Assembly: GCA_963707905.1 (NCBI GenBank)
Contig: CAVPSA010000048.1
Location: forward strand, 434,001-498,000
DNA: 64,000 nt
Origin: DASXKD01 sp963707905
Lineage (GTDB): Bacteria; Actinomycetota; Actinomycetes; Streptosporangiales; Streptosporangiaceae
Direction of reading: 5' to 3'
Below, piece by piece: positions 32,830-41,761 of the stretch (position 1 is its first letter; each line of letters starts with the position of its first letter). A program made the position numbers and the translations under genes. The notes beneath the pieces were generated by a model. That model was given only the letters and a program-made list of their open reading frames with translations, searched no databases and was not told the DNA's origin.

Positions 32830-34041
32830 ATGCCGAGGACCGTACGCACCGCGCCCGCGCGGAAGGCCGCTGAGCGCACCACCGCCGCCCGGCCGGCCAC
32901 CACCCGCGCCAAGCGGGCCGCACCCGCGAAGACCCCTGCCAAGACCGGGACTGGAACGAGTAAGGACGTCATGACGACTGTGCAGACCGAGCCGGCCGCC
33001 GAGGAGATCGCCGAGATCGTGGGGATGGATGGGCTCAACACCGAGGCAGAGGCCACTGCGATGATGGACGCGGAGATACGGCCGGGGGCCGTCGCGCCAG
33101 CAGCCGAGGTGGACCTGGACGACCAGACCTCCACGATGGGCGACTCCGTCCACACGTACCTGAAGTCGATCGGCCGCACCAGCCTGCTCACGGCCGAGCA
33201 GGAAGTGAACCTGGCCAAGCGGATCGAGGCCGGGCTCTATGCGGAGCACAAGCTGGAGACCGAGCCCGATCTCGACGAGGCCTACCGCCGCGACCTGGAA
33301 CTGGTCGCCGATGACGGCCGCCGCGCCAAGGCACACATGCTGGAGGCGAACCTGCGGCTGGTGGTCTCGGTGGCCAAGAAGTACAGCGACCGTGGGCTGT
33401 CCCTGCTCGACGTGGTGCAGGAAGGCAACCTGGGGCTGATCCGGGCCGTGGAGAAGTTCGACTACACCAAGGGCTACAAGTTCTCCACCTATGCCATGTG
33501 GTGGATCCGGCAGGCGATCCAGCGCGGTTTCGCCGACGCCGCCCGGACCATCCGGCTGCCGGTGCACGTGCTCGAGATGCTGTCCAAGCTCAGCAGGGTC
33601 GAGCGGGACATGCACCAGCGGCTCGGCCGGGAGCCGACGCCGGAGGAGCTCGCGGTGGAGCTGGACCGCACCCCGGACCAGATCGAGGAACTGCTGCGCA
33701 CCAGCCGCCAGCCGATCAGCCTGGACTCCACCATCGGTGAGGACGGGGAGACCAGCATCGGTGACCTGATCGAGGACGTGGACGCGCCGGAGGCGTCCGA
33801 GCTCGTGGACCGCCAGCTCATGGCGGACCAGCTCAGGAACGCGCTCGACGCGCTGACGCCGCGGGAGGCCACGATCATGGCGATGCGGTTCGGCCTCTAC
33901 GACGGGAACCCGCACACGCTGGACGAGATCGGGCGCGCGCTCGGCCTCACCAGGGAGCGGATCCGCCAGCTGGAGAAGCAGTCCCTGTCCAAGCTGCGCC
34001 ACCCCAGCCGCGCGCAGCCGCTGCTGGACTACGCCAGCTAA
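32830..34041 (+). CDS. RNA polymerase sigma factor, RpoD/HrdB/SigB type
   Basis: A 403-residue sigma-70 group 1 or 2 factor. A basic Ala/Lys-rich N-terminus of about 100 residues is followed by region 1.2 (YLKSIGRTSLLTAEQEVNLA), region 2 (NLRLVVSVAKKYSDRGLSLL; FDYTKGYKFSTYAMWWIRQA), region 3 and region 4 (TLDEIGRALGLTRERIRQLE). ATG 32830 follows GGAAGGAGGT, which decides the start. The short N-terminus and the end LLDYAS fit an HrdA/HrdD/SigB-like alternative as well as the principal factor. A strong terminator follows. Confidence 0.93.
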   Translation: MPRTVRTAPARKAAERTTAARPATTRAKRAAPAKTPAKTGTGTSKDVMTTVQTEPAAEEIAEIVGMDGLNTEAEATAMMDAEIRPGAVAPAAEVDLDDQTSTMGDSVHTYLKSIGRTSLLTAEQEVNLAKRIEAGLYAEHKLETEPDLDEAYRRDLELVADDGRRAKAHMLEANLRLVVSVAKKYSDRGLSLLDVVQEGNLGLIRAVEKFDYTKGYKFSTYAMWWIRQAIQRGFADAARTIRLPVHVLEMLSKLSRVERDMHQRLGREPTPEELAVELDRTPDQIEELLRTSRQPISLDSTIGEDGETSIGDLIEDVDAPEASELVDRQLMADQLRNALDALTPREATIMAMRFGLYDGNPHTLDEIGRALGLTRERIRQLEKQSLSKLRHPSRAQPLLDYAS

Positions 34042-34049
34042 CTCAGCGC

Positions 34050-34088
34050 AAAAGCTGGTGCCGGCCCCGCGGGCCGGCACCAGCTTTT
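34050..34088 (+). terminator. Strong intrinsic terminator of the sigma factor gene
   Basis: An 18-bp perfect stem (AAAAGCTGGTGCCGGCCC with its complement) has a 3-nt loop and a run of T at 34085-34089. Because the stem starts with A4 and ends with T5, it can work for both strands, including the convergent gene ending at 34103. Confidence 0.95.
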
Positions 34089-34102
34089 TGTGTGCTCCGG
34101 CG

Positions 34103-34750
34103 TCACCTGTGGACGTGGGACAGCGGACCGGCGTTGACCGGGAACTGCGCGGTGTTAACGACCTGGATGCCGGCGTTCTGCTCGCCGTTGAACGGGGTCA
34201 CGGTCGGCGTCGTGGCACCCGGCTCACAGCCCAGGTTGAACGGGACGTTGGGGTCGTTGAACCAGACCCCGAGGTGATACTGGTGGGTCGGCGAGAACGT
34301 GGCAGTGCCGCCGAGGGACACCGAGAAGGTCTGGGAGTCGAACACGCCCCTGACCGTGGCGCTGCCGGACCCGCTGCTGTTGGCCTGGATGTCGGTCTGG
34401 TACCAGGAGACGCCGAACGGCGCGGTGGGCTGCTGGATGACGAACAGGTCGAAGCCCGCGTTGGCCGGCATGCCGTGCAGGCTGACCGTCATGCTGTCGT
34501 TGAGCTTCCCCGGGGTGATCGTGACGTGCCCACCGGCATTCGGCAGGCAGGCCGAGATGGCCGATGACGACGGCTTGAGCGCGAACGAGAACGAGCTCGC
34601 GGCCGTGCGGCCGGGCGCGTGCGTGGTGGCCGCCCCGGCCGAGACGGTCAGGCTCAGCGCCGCGGCGACCACACCGGCCGCGGCAACGGTTACCGCCTTC
34701 GCGGCAGTGGGGGCCAGGATGCTTCTGATGCTGGGTCGGTTACTGCTCAT
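34103..34750 (-). CDS. Secreted hypothetical protein
   Basis: A 215-residue exported protein. The signal peptide (VTVAAAGVVAAALSLTVSAGA) is followed by a beta-rich domain: HVTITPGKLNDSMTVSLHGM, FDLFVIQQPTAPFGVSWYQT, and a C-terminal YHLGVWFNDP. Two Cys could form a disulfide. ATG 34750 is selected by AGGAGGA 6 nt upstream. It is divergent from the ECF sigma/anti-sigma pair, so it may be a target of that sigma factor. No family name can be given. Confidence 0.8.
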   Translation of the reverse strand: MSSNRPSIRSILAPTAAKAVTVAAAGVVAAALSLTVSAGAATTHAPGRTAASSFSFALKPSSSAISACLPNAGGHVTITPGKLNDSMTVSLHGMPANAGFDLFVIQQPTAPFGVSWYQTDIQANSSGSGSATVRGVFDSQTFSVSLGGTATFSPTHQYHLGVWFNDPNVPFNLGCEPGATTPTVTPFNGEQNAGIQVVNTAQFPVNAGPLSHVHR

Positions 34751-34879
34751 GGCTGGTCCTCCTGTCACGGCGGCGGCTCCCCCGCCCCCGTCTGGCTGGC
34801 GCCCGGCGGGCGCCGGGCCGTGGTCAGTTGGGCAGGGGTACGCACGGCCATGCCCGGATGGTTCAATTCGGGGATGGGA

Positions 34880-35437
34880 ATGTCCCTGCCGCGCGTAGGC
34901 GCAGGCCGCAGGCGGCTCACCGGCGCGGCTGCGGACGACGCGATGGTCACCGAGCTCTACCGCCAGTACCGGGGGCCGTTATTGTTGTTCGTGCTCCGTC
35001 TCACCGCCGGCGACCGGCAGCAGGCCGAGGACGTCGTCCAGGAGACGATGGTCCGGGCCTGGCGTGAGGCGCACCGGCTGGACCTGACCGAGCCGTCACT
35101 TATGCCCTGGCTGGCCACCGTGGCCCGGCGTATCGTGATCGACGAGCAACGGCGCAAGCGCGTGCGCCCGTCGGAGATAGGGGGCGCCGAGGTGGATCAG
35201 GCACCTGTCGCCGATGACGAGACCGAAAGCCTGCTGCGCAAGGTGCTGGTGACCGAGGCGCTTCAGGCCCTGTCGCCGGCCCACCGCGAGGTGCTCAATG
35301 AGACGATCCTGCGGGATCGCACGGTGAACGAGGCAGCGGGGGTGCTCGGCATCCCGGTGGGCACGGTCAAGTCGCGGGTCTACTACGCGCTCAAGGCACT
35401 GCGGGTAGTCATGGCCGAGCGGGGGGTGTCGGCATGA
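34880..35437 (+). CDS. ECF sigma factor
   Basis: A 185-residue sigma factor with region 2 (LYRQYRGPLLLFVLRLTAGD, AEDVVQETMVRAWR, SLMPWLATVARRIVIDEQRR) and region 4 (ALQALSPAHREVLNETILRD, VNEAAGVLGIPVGTVKSRVY). The start is ATG 34880 with GGGGA upstream, or ATG 34874. Its stop overlaps the anti-sigma gene by 4 bp. It is held by that factor until a membrane signal releases it, as in SigK/SigL-type systems. Confidence 0.92.
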   Translation: MSLPRVGAGRRRLTGAAADDAMVTELYRQYRGPLLLFVLRLTAGDRQQAEDVVQETMVRAWREAHRLDLTEPSLMPWLATVARRIVIDEQRRKRVRPSEIGGAEVDQAPVADDETESLLRKVLVTEALQALSPAHREVLNETILRDRTVNEAAGVLGIPVGTVKSRVYYALKALRVVMAERGVSA

Positions 35438-36129
35438 ACGGCGAGCCTGTGAGCAGCACGCACACCGATGTCGGCGCCTATGCGCTCGGCCTGCTCGAAG
35501 CGGCGGACCGGCAGGCGTTCGAGGAGCACCTGGCCGGCTGCCCGGCCTGCGCCGCCGAACTGGACGAGCTGTCGGGAATGAAAGGCCTGCTGACCGGCAT
35601 CGACCCGGTCGAGGCCCCGGCTGCGGAGCCGAGCGGGGCCGAGGTCACCGACCTGGTCCGCCGCCGCGCCGAGTCCCAGCGACGCCACACCCGTCGGCAG
35701 GTGCTGCTCAGCGCGGCAGCAGGCGTGGTGCTACTCGCCGCGGGCGTGGGCGTCGGGCTGGCCACCACACGGCATTCCGCCGCGCCCACCGCACAGCCGC
35801 TGGTCGTCCTTTCCGTCCACCAGGGCGCGACAGCCGCTGGCGCCAACCCCGGCACCGGGGTCTCCGGCGTCGCCGGGCTGGTGGGGAAACCCTTCGGCAC
35901 GCAGGTCACGCTGAACCTCAAGATGAAAGGGCCGCTGGAGTGCCAGGTCGTCGCCGTGTCCAGGACCGGGGCGCGGACCGTGATAGCCACCTGGTTCGTG
36001 CCACCGGTCGACTTTGGCGGAACCCTCCATCCCGCACCCCTGCACATCCAAGGCTGGACCACGATCAAGACCGGCGATCTGGCCCGGATCGACGTCGACC
36101 GGGTAACCACCGGCGGCACTACGGCCTGA
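35434..36129 (+). CDS. Anti-sigma factor with zinc finger
   Basis: A 231-residue RskA-like membrane anti-sigma factor. The N-terminal ZAS/zf-HC2 motif is EEHLAGCPACAAEL (HxxxCxxC). A membrane helix (VLLSAAAGVVLLAAGVGVGL) lies at about residues 90-110, and an extracytoplasmic beta-rich domain follows (VTLNLKMKGPLECQVVAVSR). It is coupled to the sigma gene by an ATGA overlap. The exported domain should sense the signal; proteolytic release is the family model. Confidence 0.9.
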   Translation: MNGEPVSSTHTDVGAYALGLLEAADRQAFEEHLAGCPACAAELDELSGMKGLLTGIDPVEAPAAEPSGAEVTDLVRRRAESQRRHTRRQVLLSAAAGVVLLAAGVGVGLATTRHSAAPTAQPLVVLSVHQGATAAGANPGTGVSGVAGLVGKPFGTQVTLNLKMKGPLECQVVAVSRTGARTVIATWFVPPVDFGGTLHPAPLHIQGWTTIKTGDLARIDVDRVTTGGTTA

Positions 36130-36162
36130 GGCTCCGGGGTTCGTCCCCCGGGCTGGCAGCGG
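36128..36162. repeat. GC-rich dispersed repeat, copy 6
   Basis: GGCTCCGGGGTTCGTCCCCC followed by GGGCTGGCAGC lies between convergent genes. It is a short member of the repeat family and able to fold as a hairpin. Confidence 0.6.
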
Positions 36163-36180
36163 CGTGATCGGCCCTCGCCG

Positions 36181-37056
36181 TCAGGACGCTGCGGCAGGGT
36201 CTGCCGTGGGGGCACGCCGCTCGCCGGACCAGAGCGCGGCCACATCGGCCAGAACCGCCTCCGCCTGCGCATACCCGGCCCGCACGGCCGCGGCGCGGCC
36301 GGCCGAATCGAGCACGTTGCCCATGGCGGCCAGCGACTCGGCGTTCGGCGTGACCAGCACCACGGCGCTGCCATCCGCGGCGAGCTGCCGGCACTGGTTC
36401 AGTGCGGGCGGCATGACCCGCATGCCGCGCCACAGCGGCGCCAGCACCACGACCCGGTCGAAACCGCGGGCAAGGTCGGCGTTGGCCGCCGAGCGCATCC
36501 CCCCGTCCATCCACCGCCGCCCGTTGATCAGGACCGGCGGCCAGACGCCCGGCACCGCGCAACTCGCGCTGACCGCTTCGATCAGGCTCGCCCCGCTGGC
36601 GGCGTCGAACGTGGTGCACTCCCCCGTGTCGGCATCGACGGCCGCGAGGACCAGCCGCTGGGCCGGCCATTCGTGGCTGGGCAGCCAGGCCCCGATCACG
36701 GCGCGGCGCTCCGCCTCGGCCAGCGGCGGGGAGGCGCGGGCCACCCGGCCGAGCCGTTTGCGCGCCCGGGCCGCCGTGCCCGGCGTGAACACCGCCAGGC
36801 CGTAGCGGAGCATCAGCACCCGGCCCATGATGGCGGTGACCGCGACCTCGGACGGCGCACACTGGGCCGCATACAGCTCTGCCAGGCCGATCCCCGAGGT
36901 GAGCTGGGCGCCAGCCAGGGAGCCGGCGGAGGTGCCCACGATCAGGTCCGCGGCGGTCAGGTCGAGCCCATGGGCGGCCAGCCCGGCGACCAGGCCTACC
37001 TCCCACGCCGCGCCGGTGATGCCGCCACTGCCGAGTACCAGTGCTTTGCTCGCCAT
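36181..37056 (-). CDS. Patatin-like phospholipase
   Basis: A 291-residue patatin-family lipid acyl hydrolase. The oxyanion loop is VLGSGGITGAAWE, the nucleophile elbow is GTSAGS (Ser near residue 44), and the catalytic dyad Asp is in WMDGGM. There is no signal peptide. Substrates are membrane glycerolipids by family. It stands alone, divergent from the GNAT gene 48 bp away. Confidence 0.9.
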   Translation of the reverse strand: MASKALVLGSGGITGAAWEVGLVAGLAAHGLDLTAADLIVGTSAGSLAGAQLTSGIGLAELYAAQCAPSEVAVTAIMGRVLMLRYGLAVFTPGTAARARKRLGRVARASPPLAEAERRAVIGAWLPSHEWPAQRLVLAAVDADTGECTTFDAASGASLIEAVSASCAVPGVWPPVLINGRRWMDGGMRSAANADLARGFDRVVVLAPLWRGMRVMPPALNQCRQLAADGSAVVLVTPNAESLAAMGNVLDSAGRAAAVRAGYAQAEAVLADVAALWSGERRAPTADPAAAS

Positions 37057-37104
37057 GCCCGCGCCTTACCGCCGCACGCAGCCGGGGACGGTAATCTGCC
37101 CGGC

Positions 37105-37536
37105 GTGACTGTCGAGGTGGTTCACCAGGTGACCGACGAGCTGGTGGCGGCGTTTGCCCGGCTCGTTCCGCAATTGTCCGCGACCACGGGCCCGCCCGGC
37201 CGTAAGGCCCTGGAGGAGATCGTCGGCTCGCCCGCGATCACCCTGCTGGTGGCGCGCACCGAGGGCACGATCGTCGGCACGCTCACCCTGGCGATGTTCC
37301 CTATCCCCACCGGTTTCCGTGCCTGGATCGAGGACGTGGTGGTAGACGAGGCGGCCCGGGGCAAGGGCGTGGGCGACGCGCTCACCAGCGAGGCGATCAG
37401 CCTGGCCCGCGCCGCCGGGGCCCGGACGGTGGACCTGACCTCCCGCCCGTCCCGCAGGGCGGCCGGGCGGCTGTACCAGCGGGCCGGGTTCGAGGAGCGG
37501 GAAACCCGCGTCTACCGGTACCGCATGCCCGCCTGA
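37105..37536 (+). CDS. GNAT family N-acetyltransferase
   Basis: A 143-residue acetyltransferase. The acetyl-CoA loop is DEAARGKGVGDALTSEAISL (Q/RxxGxG/A type). It is preceded by beta4 AWIEDVVV and followed by DLTSRPSRRAAGRLYQRAGF. The substrate is unknown (small molecule or protein amine). The start is GTG 37105, giving VTVEVVHQV; a long upstream extension of the frame is noise. Confidence 0.88.
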   Translation: MTVEVVHQVTDELVAAFARLVPQLSATTGPPGRKALEEIVGSPAITLLVARTEGTIVGTLTLAMFPIPTGFRAWIEDVVVDEAARGKGVGDALTSEAISLARAAGARTVDLTSRPSRRAAGRLYQRAGFEERETRVYRYRMPA

Positions 37537-37564
37537 GCCCGCGGGGCTGCTGCCCGGCACCGGC

Positions 37565-38338
37565 CTACACCGCCGTCTCGGCCTGTGTCTGCAGCTTGTT
37601 CATGCCGCGCAGCCAGCGGTCGGTGTCGGCGGCGCGGTTGGCGTACATCCGGGCCACGTCGGGGTGCGGCAGGATGAGGAAGCTGCCGCCGGCGATGCCG
37701 GCGATGACGGCGTCCGCGACCTCCTCGGTGCTGATCGCCGTCTCGCTGAGGATCAGCTCCGCCGCCGGTGTGATGCCGTCAAGCATCGCGGTCCGCACGC
37801 CCATCGGGCACAGCGCCTGCACGGTGAGGCCCCGGTGCGCGTAGGTGGCGGCCAGCCACTCGGCGAAGCTGAGCGCGGCGTGCTTGGTAGCCGAGTACGG
37901 CGCCGTGCCGAGCATGGTGAGCAGGCCTGCCGCGGACACGGTGCAGATGAGGTGCCCGCTGCCGCGCTCCAGCCAGCCCGGCAGCAGCAGCCGCGCGGCG
38001 CGGACGTGCGCCATCACGTTCACCTGCCAGCTGGCTTCCCAGTCGTCCTCGTCACCCTCGCCGTCGCCCAGGGCCACCCCGGCGTTCGCGCAGTACATGT
38101 CGATCTCGCCGAGCACGCCACGGGCGGTGGCGAGCAGCGCGGCCACCCCGTCCGCCGAGGCGGCGTCCCCGGGCGCGGCGGTGGCGCCACACGAGCCGGC
38201 GACCTGCGCCGCGGCATCGGCGTTCAGGTCGTTGACCACGACCCTGGCGCCTTCGGCGGCGAACCTGCGGGCCAGCGCGGCCCCGATGCCGCTGCCCCCT
38301 CCGGTGACCACCACGCCCGCGCCCGCGACCGACCGCAT
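37565..38338 (-). CDS. Short-chain dehydrogenase/reductase
   Basis: A 257-residue classical SDR. It has the NAD(P) motif TGGGSGIGAALARRF, CANAGV, the catalytic Ser in TVSAAGLL, and the YSATKHA (YxxxK) motif. The start ATG 38338 follows GGAAGGGG. It is the last gene of a minus-strand run FabG-like/ACAD/ACAD/SDR from 41554, so it probably oxidises or reduces a hydroxyacyl or alcohol intermediate of the same pathway. Confidence 0.9.
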   Translation of the reverse strand: MRSVAGAGVVVTGGGSGIGAALARRFAAEGARVVVNDLNADAAAQVAGSCGATAAPGDAASADGVAALLATARGVLGEIDMYCANAGVALGDGEGDEDDWEASWQVNVMAHVRAARLLLPGWLERGSGHLICTVSAAGLLTMLGTAPYSATKHAALSFAEWLAATYAHRGLTVQALCPMGVRTAMLDGITPAAELILSETAISTEEVADAVIAGIAGGSFLILPHPDVARMYANRAADTDRWLRGMNKLQTQAETAV

Positions 38339-38375
38339 CGGCGCCCCTTCCCTCGCTGCCAGCAGTTGCGTGTAT

Positions 38376-39542
38376 TTAGTTCCCTGGCGGCGGCGGCAGG
38401 TCCACCAGGGCAGCCAGCGCGGCCCGGTGCCGGTCCGGCGTGCCCAGGGCCATCGACCCGCTCTTGGCCCGCTTCAGCAGCAGGTGCGCGGGGTGCTCCC
38501 AGGTGAAGCCGATCCCGCCGTGCAGCTGCACGCACTCCTGCGCGGCGAGCACGGCCGCGTCGCCGCTGGCCGCCTTGGCCAGGGCCACCGCGACCGGGGT
38601 GTCGGGGTCGCCGGTGGCCAGGCAGGCGGCGGCGTACCTGGCGGCGGCCCTGGCCTGGGTCACCGCCACCCACACGTCGGCAACCCGGTGCTTGAGGGCC
38701 TGGAAGGAGCCGACCGGGCGGGCGAACTGGTGCCGTTCCTTGACGTAGGTGACGGTCATTCCCAGGCACTGCTCCGCCACGCCGAACAGCTCGGAGGCGA
38801 GCACGCCCGCCCCGGCGGTGAGCGCGGCGGCCACCGCGCGGGCCGCGGCCGCCCCGCTCGCCACCTGCCTCCCGGGGACCTGGTCCAGCGTCACGTCCGC
38901 CAGCGGCCTGGTGGCGTCCAGGGACACCAGCGGCGTCCGGGTCACTCCGGCAGCCGCGGCGTCCACCGCGTACAAGCCGAACGGCACACCGTCACCCGGC
39001 ACCAGGAGCACGTCGGCGGCCAGTGCCCCGGCCACCCCGGTGACCGTTCCGCTGAGCCGGGCCACGCCGGGCGCGTCGCCGTCCTGCGGCTGGCAGAGCC
39101 GCACCGGCCAGGGACCCCGCGCCCACGCCCGCATTCCCCCGTCATCGGGGGCGGGCGGCATGGTGGCGAACCCGACGGCCAGCGCGGCGGTCAGCTGCCC
39201 GGACGCCAGGCCGCCGAGCAGCTCGGCGTCGCCGGTGCCCAGCAGTGCCGTGGTGGCCATCACGGCACTGGTCAGGTACGGGACGAAGGCGGCGGCCTTG
39301 CCGGTCTCCTCGGCGACGACCGCGGCCTCACGGTAGCTGGCCCCGGCCCCGCCGTGGCTTTCATCGATGAGCAGCCCGGCGCAGCCCAGGTCGGCGGCCA
39401 GCGCGCGCCAGAGCGGCACGTCGTCGGCCGCACCCGCATCCACCCTGGCCAGCACCGCCGTCAACGGGCTGCGGTCGGCGAGCAGGTCGCGGACCGCGGC
39501 CCGCAGTTGCTCCTCGGCGTCGCTGTAGCGCAGGTCGGGCAC
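38376..39542 (-). CDS. Acyl-CoA dehydrogenase
   Basis: A 388-residue FAD enzyme. The N-terminal helical domain contains DESHGGAGASYREAAVVAEE. The C-terminal domain has GSFQALKHRVADVWVAV and CVQLHGGIGFTWEHPAHLLL. The middle part is shorter and more divergent than usual. It stands 45 bp after another acyl-CoA dehydrogenase gene. Such pairs often form alpha2-beta2 heterotetramers in sterol or branched-chain acyl-CoA oxidation, a likely but unproved arrangement here. The start is GTG 39542. Confidence 0.88.
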   Translation of the reverse strand: MPDLRYSDAEEQLRAAVRDLLADRSPLTAVLARVDAGAADDVPLWRALAADLGCAGLLIDESHGGAGASYREAAVVAEETGKAAAFVPYLTSAVMATTALLGTGDAELLGGLASGQLTAALAVGFATMPPAPDDGGMRAWARGPWPVRLCQPQDGDAPGVARLSGTVTGVAGALAADVLLVPGDGVPFGLYAVDAAAAGVTRTPLVSLDATRPLADVTLDQVPGRQVASGAAAARAVAAALTAGAGVLASELFGVAEQCLGMTVTYVKERHQFARPVGSFQALKHRVADVWVAVTQARAAARYAAACLATGDPDTPVAVALAKAASGDAAVLAAQECVQLHGGIGFTWEHPAHLLLKRAKSGSMALGTPDRHRAALAALVDLPPPPGN

Positions 39543-39587
39543 GGCGCCAGCGGCACCTGGTGCCTTCGGTGCTTTCTGTTGTCGTGC

Positions 39588-40799
39588 TCACCGCGGCAGG
39601 TCCTTCCAGGCGACGCGGGTGTCGGTGCGCGGCTCGGCGGGCAGCCCGAGCACCCGCTCGGCGATGATGTTGCGCAGGATCTCCGAGGTGCCGCCCTCGA
39701 TGGAGTTACCGCGGGAGCGCAGGTAGCGGTAGCCGGGCCCGCGGCCGAAGAAGCTGAGGCTCTCCGGCCGGCGCAGCGTCCAGTCGTCGTAGGTCAGCCC
39801 CGCGGCCCCGGCCAGCTCCAGCTCGAACGCGCACAGCTCCTGGTTGAGCCGGGCGAAGACGACCTTCGCCGCGGAGCCCTCCGGCCCCGGCGTCCCCGCT
39901 GCGAGCTGCTGCCGCAGCCGCGCCCCGGCCAGCCTGGCCACCTCGGCGTCCGCCCACAGCCGGATCAGCCGGTCGTGCAGGCCCGGCGTGCGCGCCTCCG
40001 GGTGCTCCCGCCAGGCGGCCACGGCCAGGCTGACCATGCCGCCTTCCCGCGGTAGCGCCCCGCCGCCGATGGCGATCCGCTCGTTCATCAGCGTGGCCTG
40101 CGCGACCCGCCAGCCTTCGCCGATACCGCCGATCCGGTCGGCGTCGGGAACCACGGCGTCGGTGAGGAATATCTCGTTGAACTCGGCCTCGCCGGTGAGC
40201 TGGCGCAGTGGGCGGACCTCGACGCCGGGCTGGTTCATGTCCAGGCCGAAGTAGGTCAGGCCGGCGTGCTTGGGCACGTCCGGGTCGGTGCGGGCGAGCA
40301 GCAGGCCCCAGCGCGCCACGTGCGCGATGGACGTCCACACCTTCTGGCCGGTGACCTGCCAGCCCGCACCGGCCTGCCCATCCCCCGTCACCCGGGCCGC
40401 CCGGGTCGCCAGGCCCGCCAGGTCGGAGCCGGCGCCGGGCTCACTGAACAGCTGGCACCACACCTCCTCGCCGGTCCACAGCGGCCGCAGCCAGCGCTGC
40501 TGCTGCTCTTCGCTGCCATACGCAAGGATCGTGGGAGCCGCCATGCCCAGGCCGATGCCGATCCGGGCCGGGTTGTTGTCCGGGGCACCCGCCGCCGCGA
40601 ACTCGGCGTCCACCGCGGCCTGGAACGAGCGGGGCAGGCCCTGGCCGCCGAGCCCGGCCGGGTAGTGCACCCAGGCCAGCCCGGCGTCGAACCGGGCGCG
40701 CAGGAACTCCAGCCGGGGCATCGCGGCCGGGTCGTGCCCGGCAAGGAACTCGCGTACCTGCCGGCGCAGCCCGGCGGCCTGGTCGGCTTCGGTCAGCAC
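39588..40799 (-). CDS. Acyl-CoA dehydrogenase
   Basis: A 403-residue FAD enzyme. It has QLFSEPGAGSDLAGLATRA (the FAD/substrate loop), GQKVWTSIAHVARWGLLLAR, LTGEAEFNEIFLTDAVVP and the C-terminal GGTSEILRNIIAERVLGL. The early part is WVHYPAGLGGQGLPRSFQ. It overlaps the upstream FabG-like gene by 7 bp and precedes its probable partner dehydrogenase. Cholesterol side-chain or long/branched acyl-CoA oxidation is plausible for this layout. Confidence 0.9.
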   Translation of the reverse strand: MLTEADQAAGLRRQVREFLAGHDPAAMPRLEFLRARFDAGLAWVHYPAGLGGQGLPRSFQAAVDAEFAAAGAPDNNPARIGIGLGMAAPTILAYGSEEQQQRWLRPLWTGEEVWCQLFSEPGAGSDLAGLATRAARVTGDGQAGAGWQVTGQKVWTSIAHVARWGLLLARTDPDVPKHAGLTYFGLDMNQPGVEVRPLRQLTGEAEFNEIFLTDAVVPDADRIGGIGEGWRVAQATLMNERIAIGGGALPREGGMVSLAVAAWREHPEARTPGLHDRLIRLWADAEVARLAGARLRQQLAAGTPGPEGSAAKVVFARLNQELCAFELELAGAAGLTYDDWTLRRPESLSFFGRGPGYRYLRSRGNSIEGGTSEILRNIIAERVLGLPAEPRTDTRVAWKDLPR

Positions 40800-41554
40800 A
40801 GCGGGCCGCCCGCCACGTAGATCACCTGCCCGGACACGAACCCGGCGCCCTCGCTGACCAGGAACGAGATCAGGTGGGCAATGTCGTCGGGCTGGCCGAC
40901 CCGGCGCACCGGGATATGGCTGGCCGCGGCGGCCTGGAACTCCTCGAATCCCATGCCGACCCGGGCCGCGGTGGCGGCGGTCATGTCGGTGGCGATGAAC
41001 CCGGGCGCCACGGCGTTGGCGGTGACGCCGAACTGGCCGAGCTCGATGGCCAGCGTCTTGGTGAACCCCTGCATGCCAGCCTTGGCCGCGGAGTAGTTCA
41101 CCTGGCCGCGGTTGCCAAGCGCGGAGCTTGAGGACAGGTTGACGATGCGGCCGAAGCGCTGCTCGACCATGAACTTCTGCGCGGCCCGGCTCATCAGGAA
41201 CGCGCCGCGCAGGTGCACGCCGAGCACCATGTCCCAGTCGTCCTCGGACATCTTGAACAGCAGGTTGTCCCGGATGATCCCGGCGTTGTTGATCAGGACC
41301 ACCGGCGGGCCGAGTTCCGCGGCGACCTTGCCCACCGCGGTCGCCACCTGTTCGGCGTCGCTCACGTCGGCACCCACCGCGACGGCGCGCCCGCCGGCCG
41401 CGGTGATCGCGTCCACGGTCGGCGCGCAGGCACCGGCGTCCAGGTCGAGGACCCCGACCGCCATGCCGTCGGAGGCGAGCCGCTTGGCGGTGGCCGCGCC
41501 GATGCCACGGGCCGCGCCCGTGACGATGGCGACTCGCGATGAGTCGGTTGGCAT
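40793..41554 (-). CDS. SDR family 3-oxoacyl-(ACP/CoA) reductase, FabG-like
   Basis: A 253-residue SDR. It has TGAARGIGAATAKRL, LINNAGIIRDNLL, the catalytic NLSSSSALGN...YSAAKAGMQGF, and SGQVIYVAGG at the C-terminus. Placed with two acyl-CoA dehydrogenases, it more likely works as a 3-hydroxyacyl-CoA dehydrogenase in degradation than in fatty acid synthesis. It is the first gene of the four-gene run. Confidence 0.9.
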   Translation of the reverse strand: MPTDSSRVAIVTGAARGIGAATAKRLASDGMAVGVLDLDAGACAPTVDAITAAGGRAVAVGADVSDAEQVATAVGKVAAELGPPVVLINNAGIIRDNLLFKMSEDDWDMVLGVHLRGAFLMSRAAQKFMVEQRFGRIVNLSSSSALGNRGQVNYSAAKAGMQGFTKTLAIELGQFGVTANAVAPGFIATDMTAATAARVGMGFEEFQAAAASHIPVRRVGQPDDIAHLISFLVSEGAGFVSGQVIYVAGGPLC

Positions 41555-41599
41555 CTGCTGGTTCTCCTTAGTTGTCCGATGTCATCCGTGGCTGGGGGC

Positions 41600-41755
41600 G
41601 CGGCCTTGCCGGCCCGGGGGACGGCCCCCGGCCCCGCTGGCCTACGGCGCCTTGCTAGCCCGGGGGACGACCCCCCGGAACCCCCGCTGGCCTACGGCGC
41701 CTTGCTAGCCCGGGGGGACGACCCCCCGGCACCCCCCGCTGGCCTACGGCCGGTT
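41600..41755. repeat. Tandem GC-rich dispersed repeats, copy 7
   Basis: About two and a half units of roughly 50 bp, each built as GCTGGCCTACGGCGCCTTGC, then TAGCCCGGGGGACGACCCCC, then CGGAACCCCC. They fill the gap between two minus-strand genes. This is the best-preserved tandem example of the second half of the composite repeat. Confidence 0.85.
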
Positions 41756-41761
41756 CCTCCG

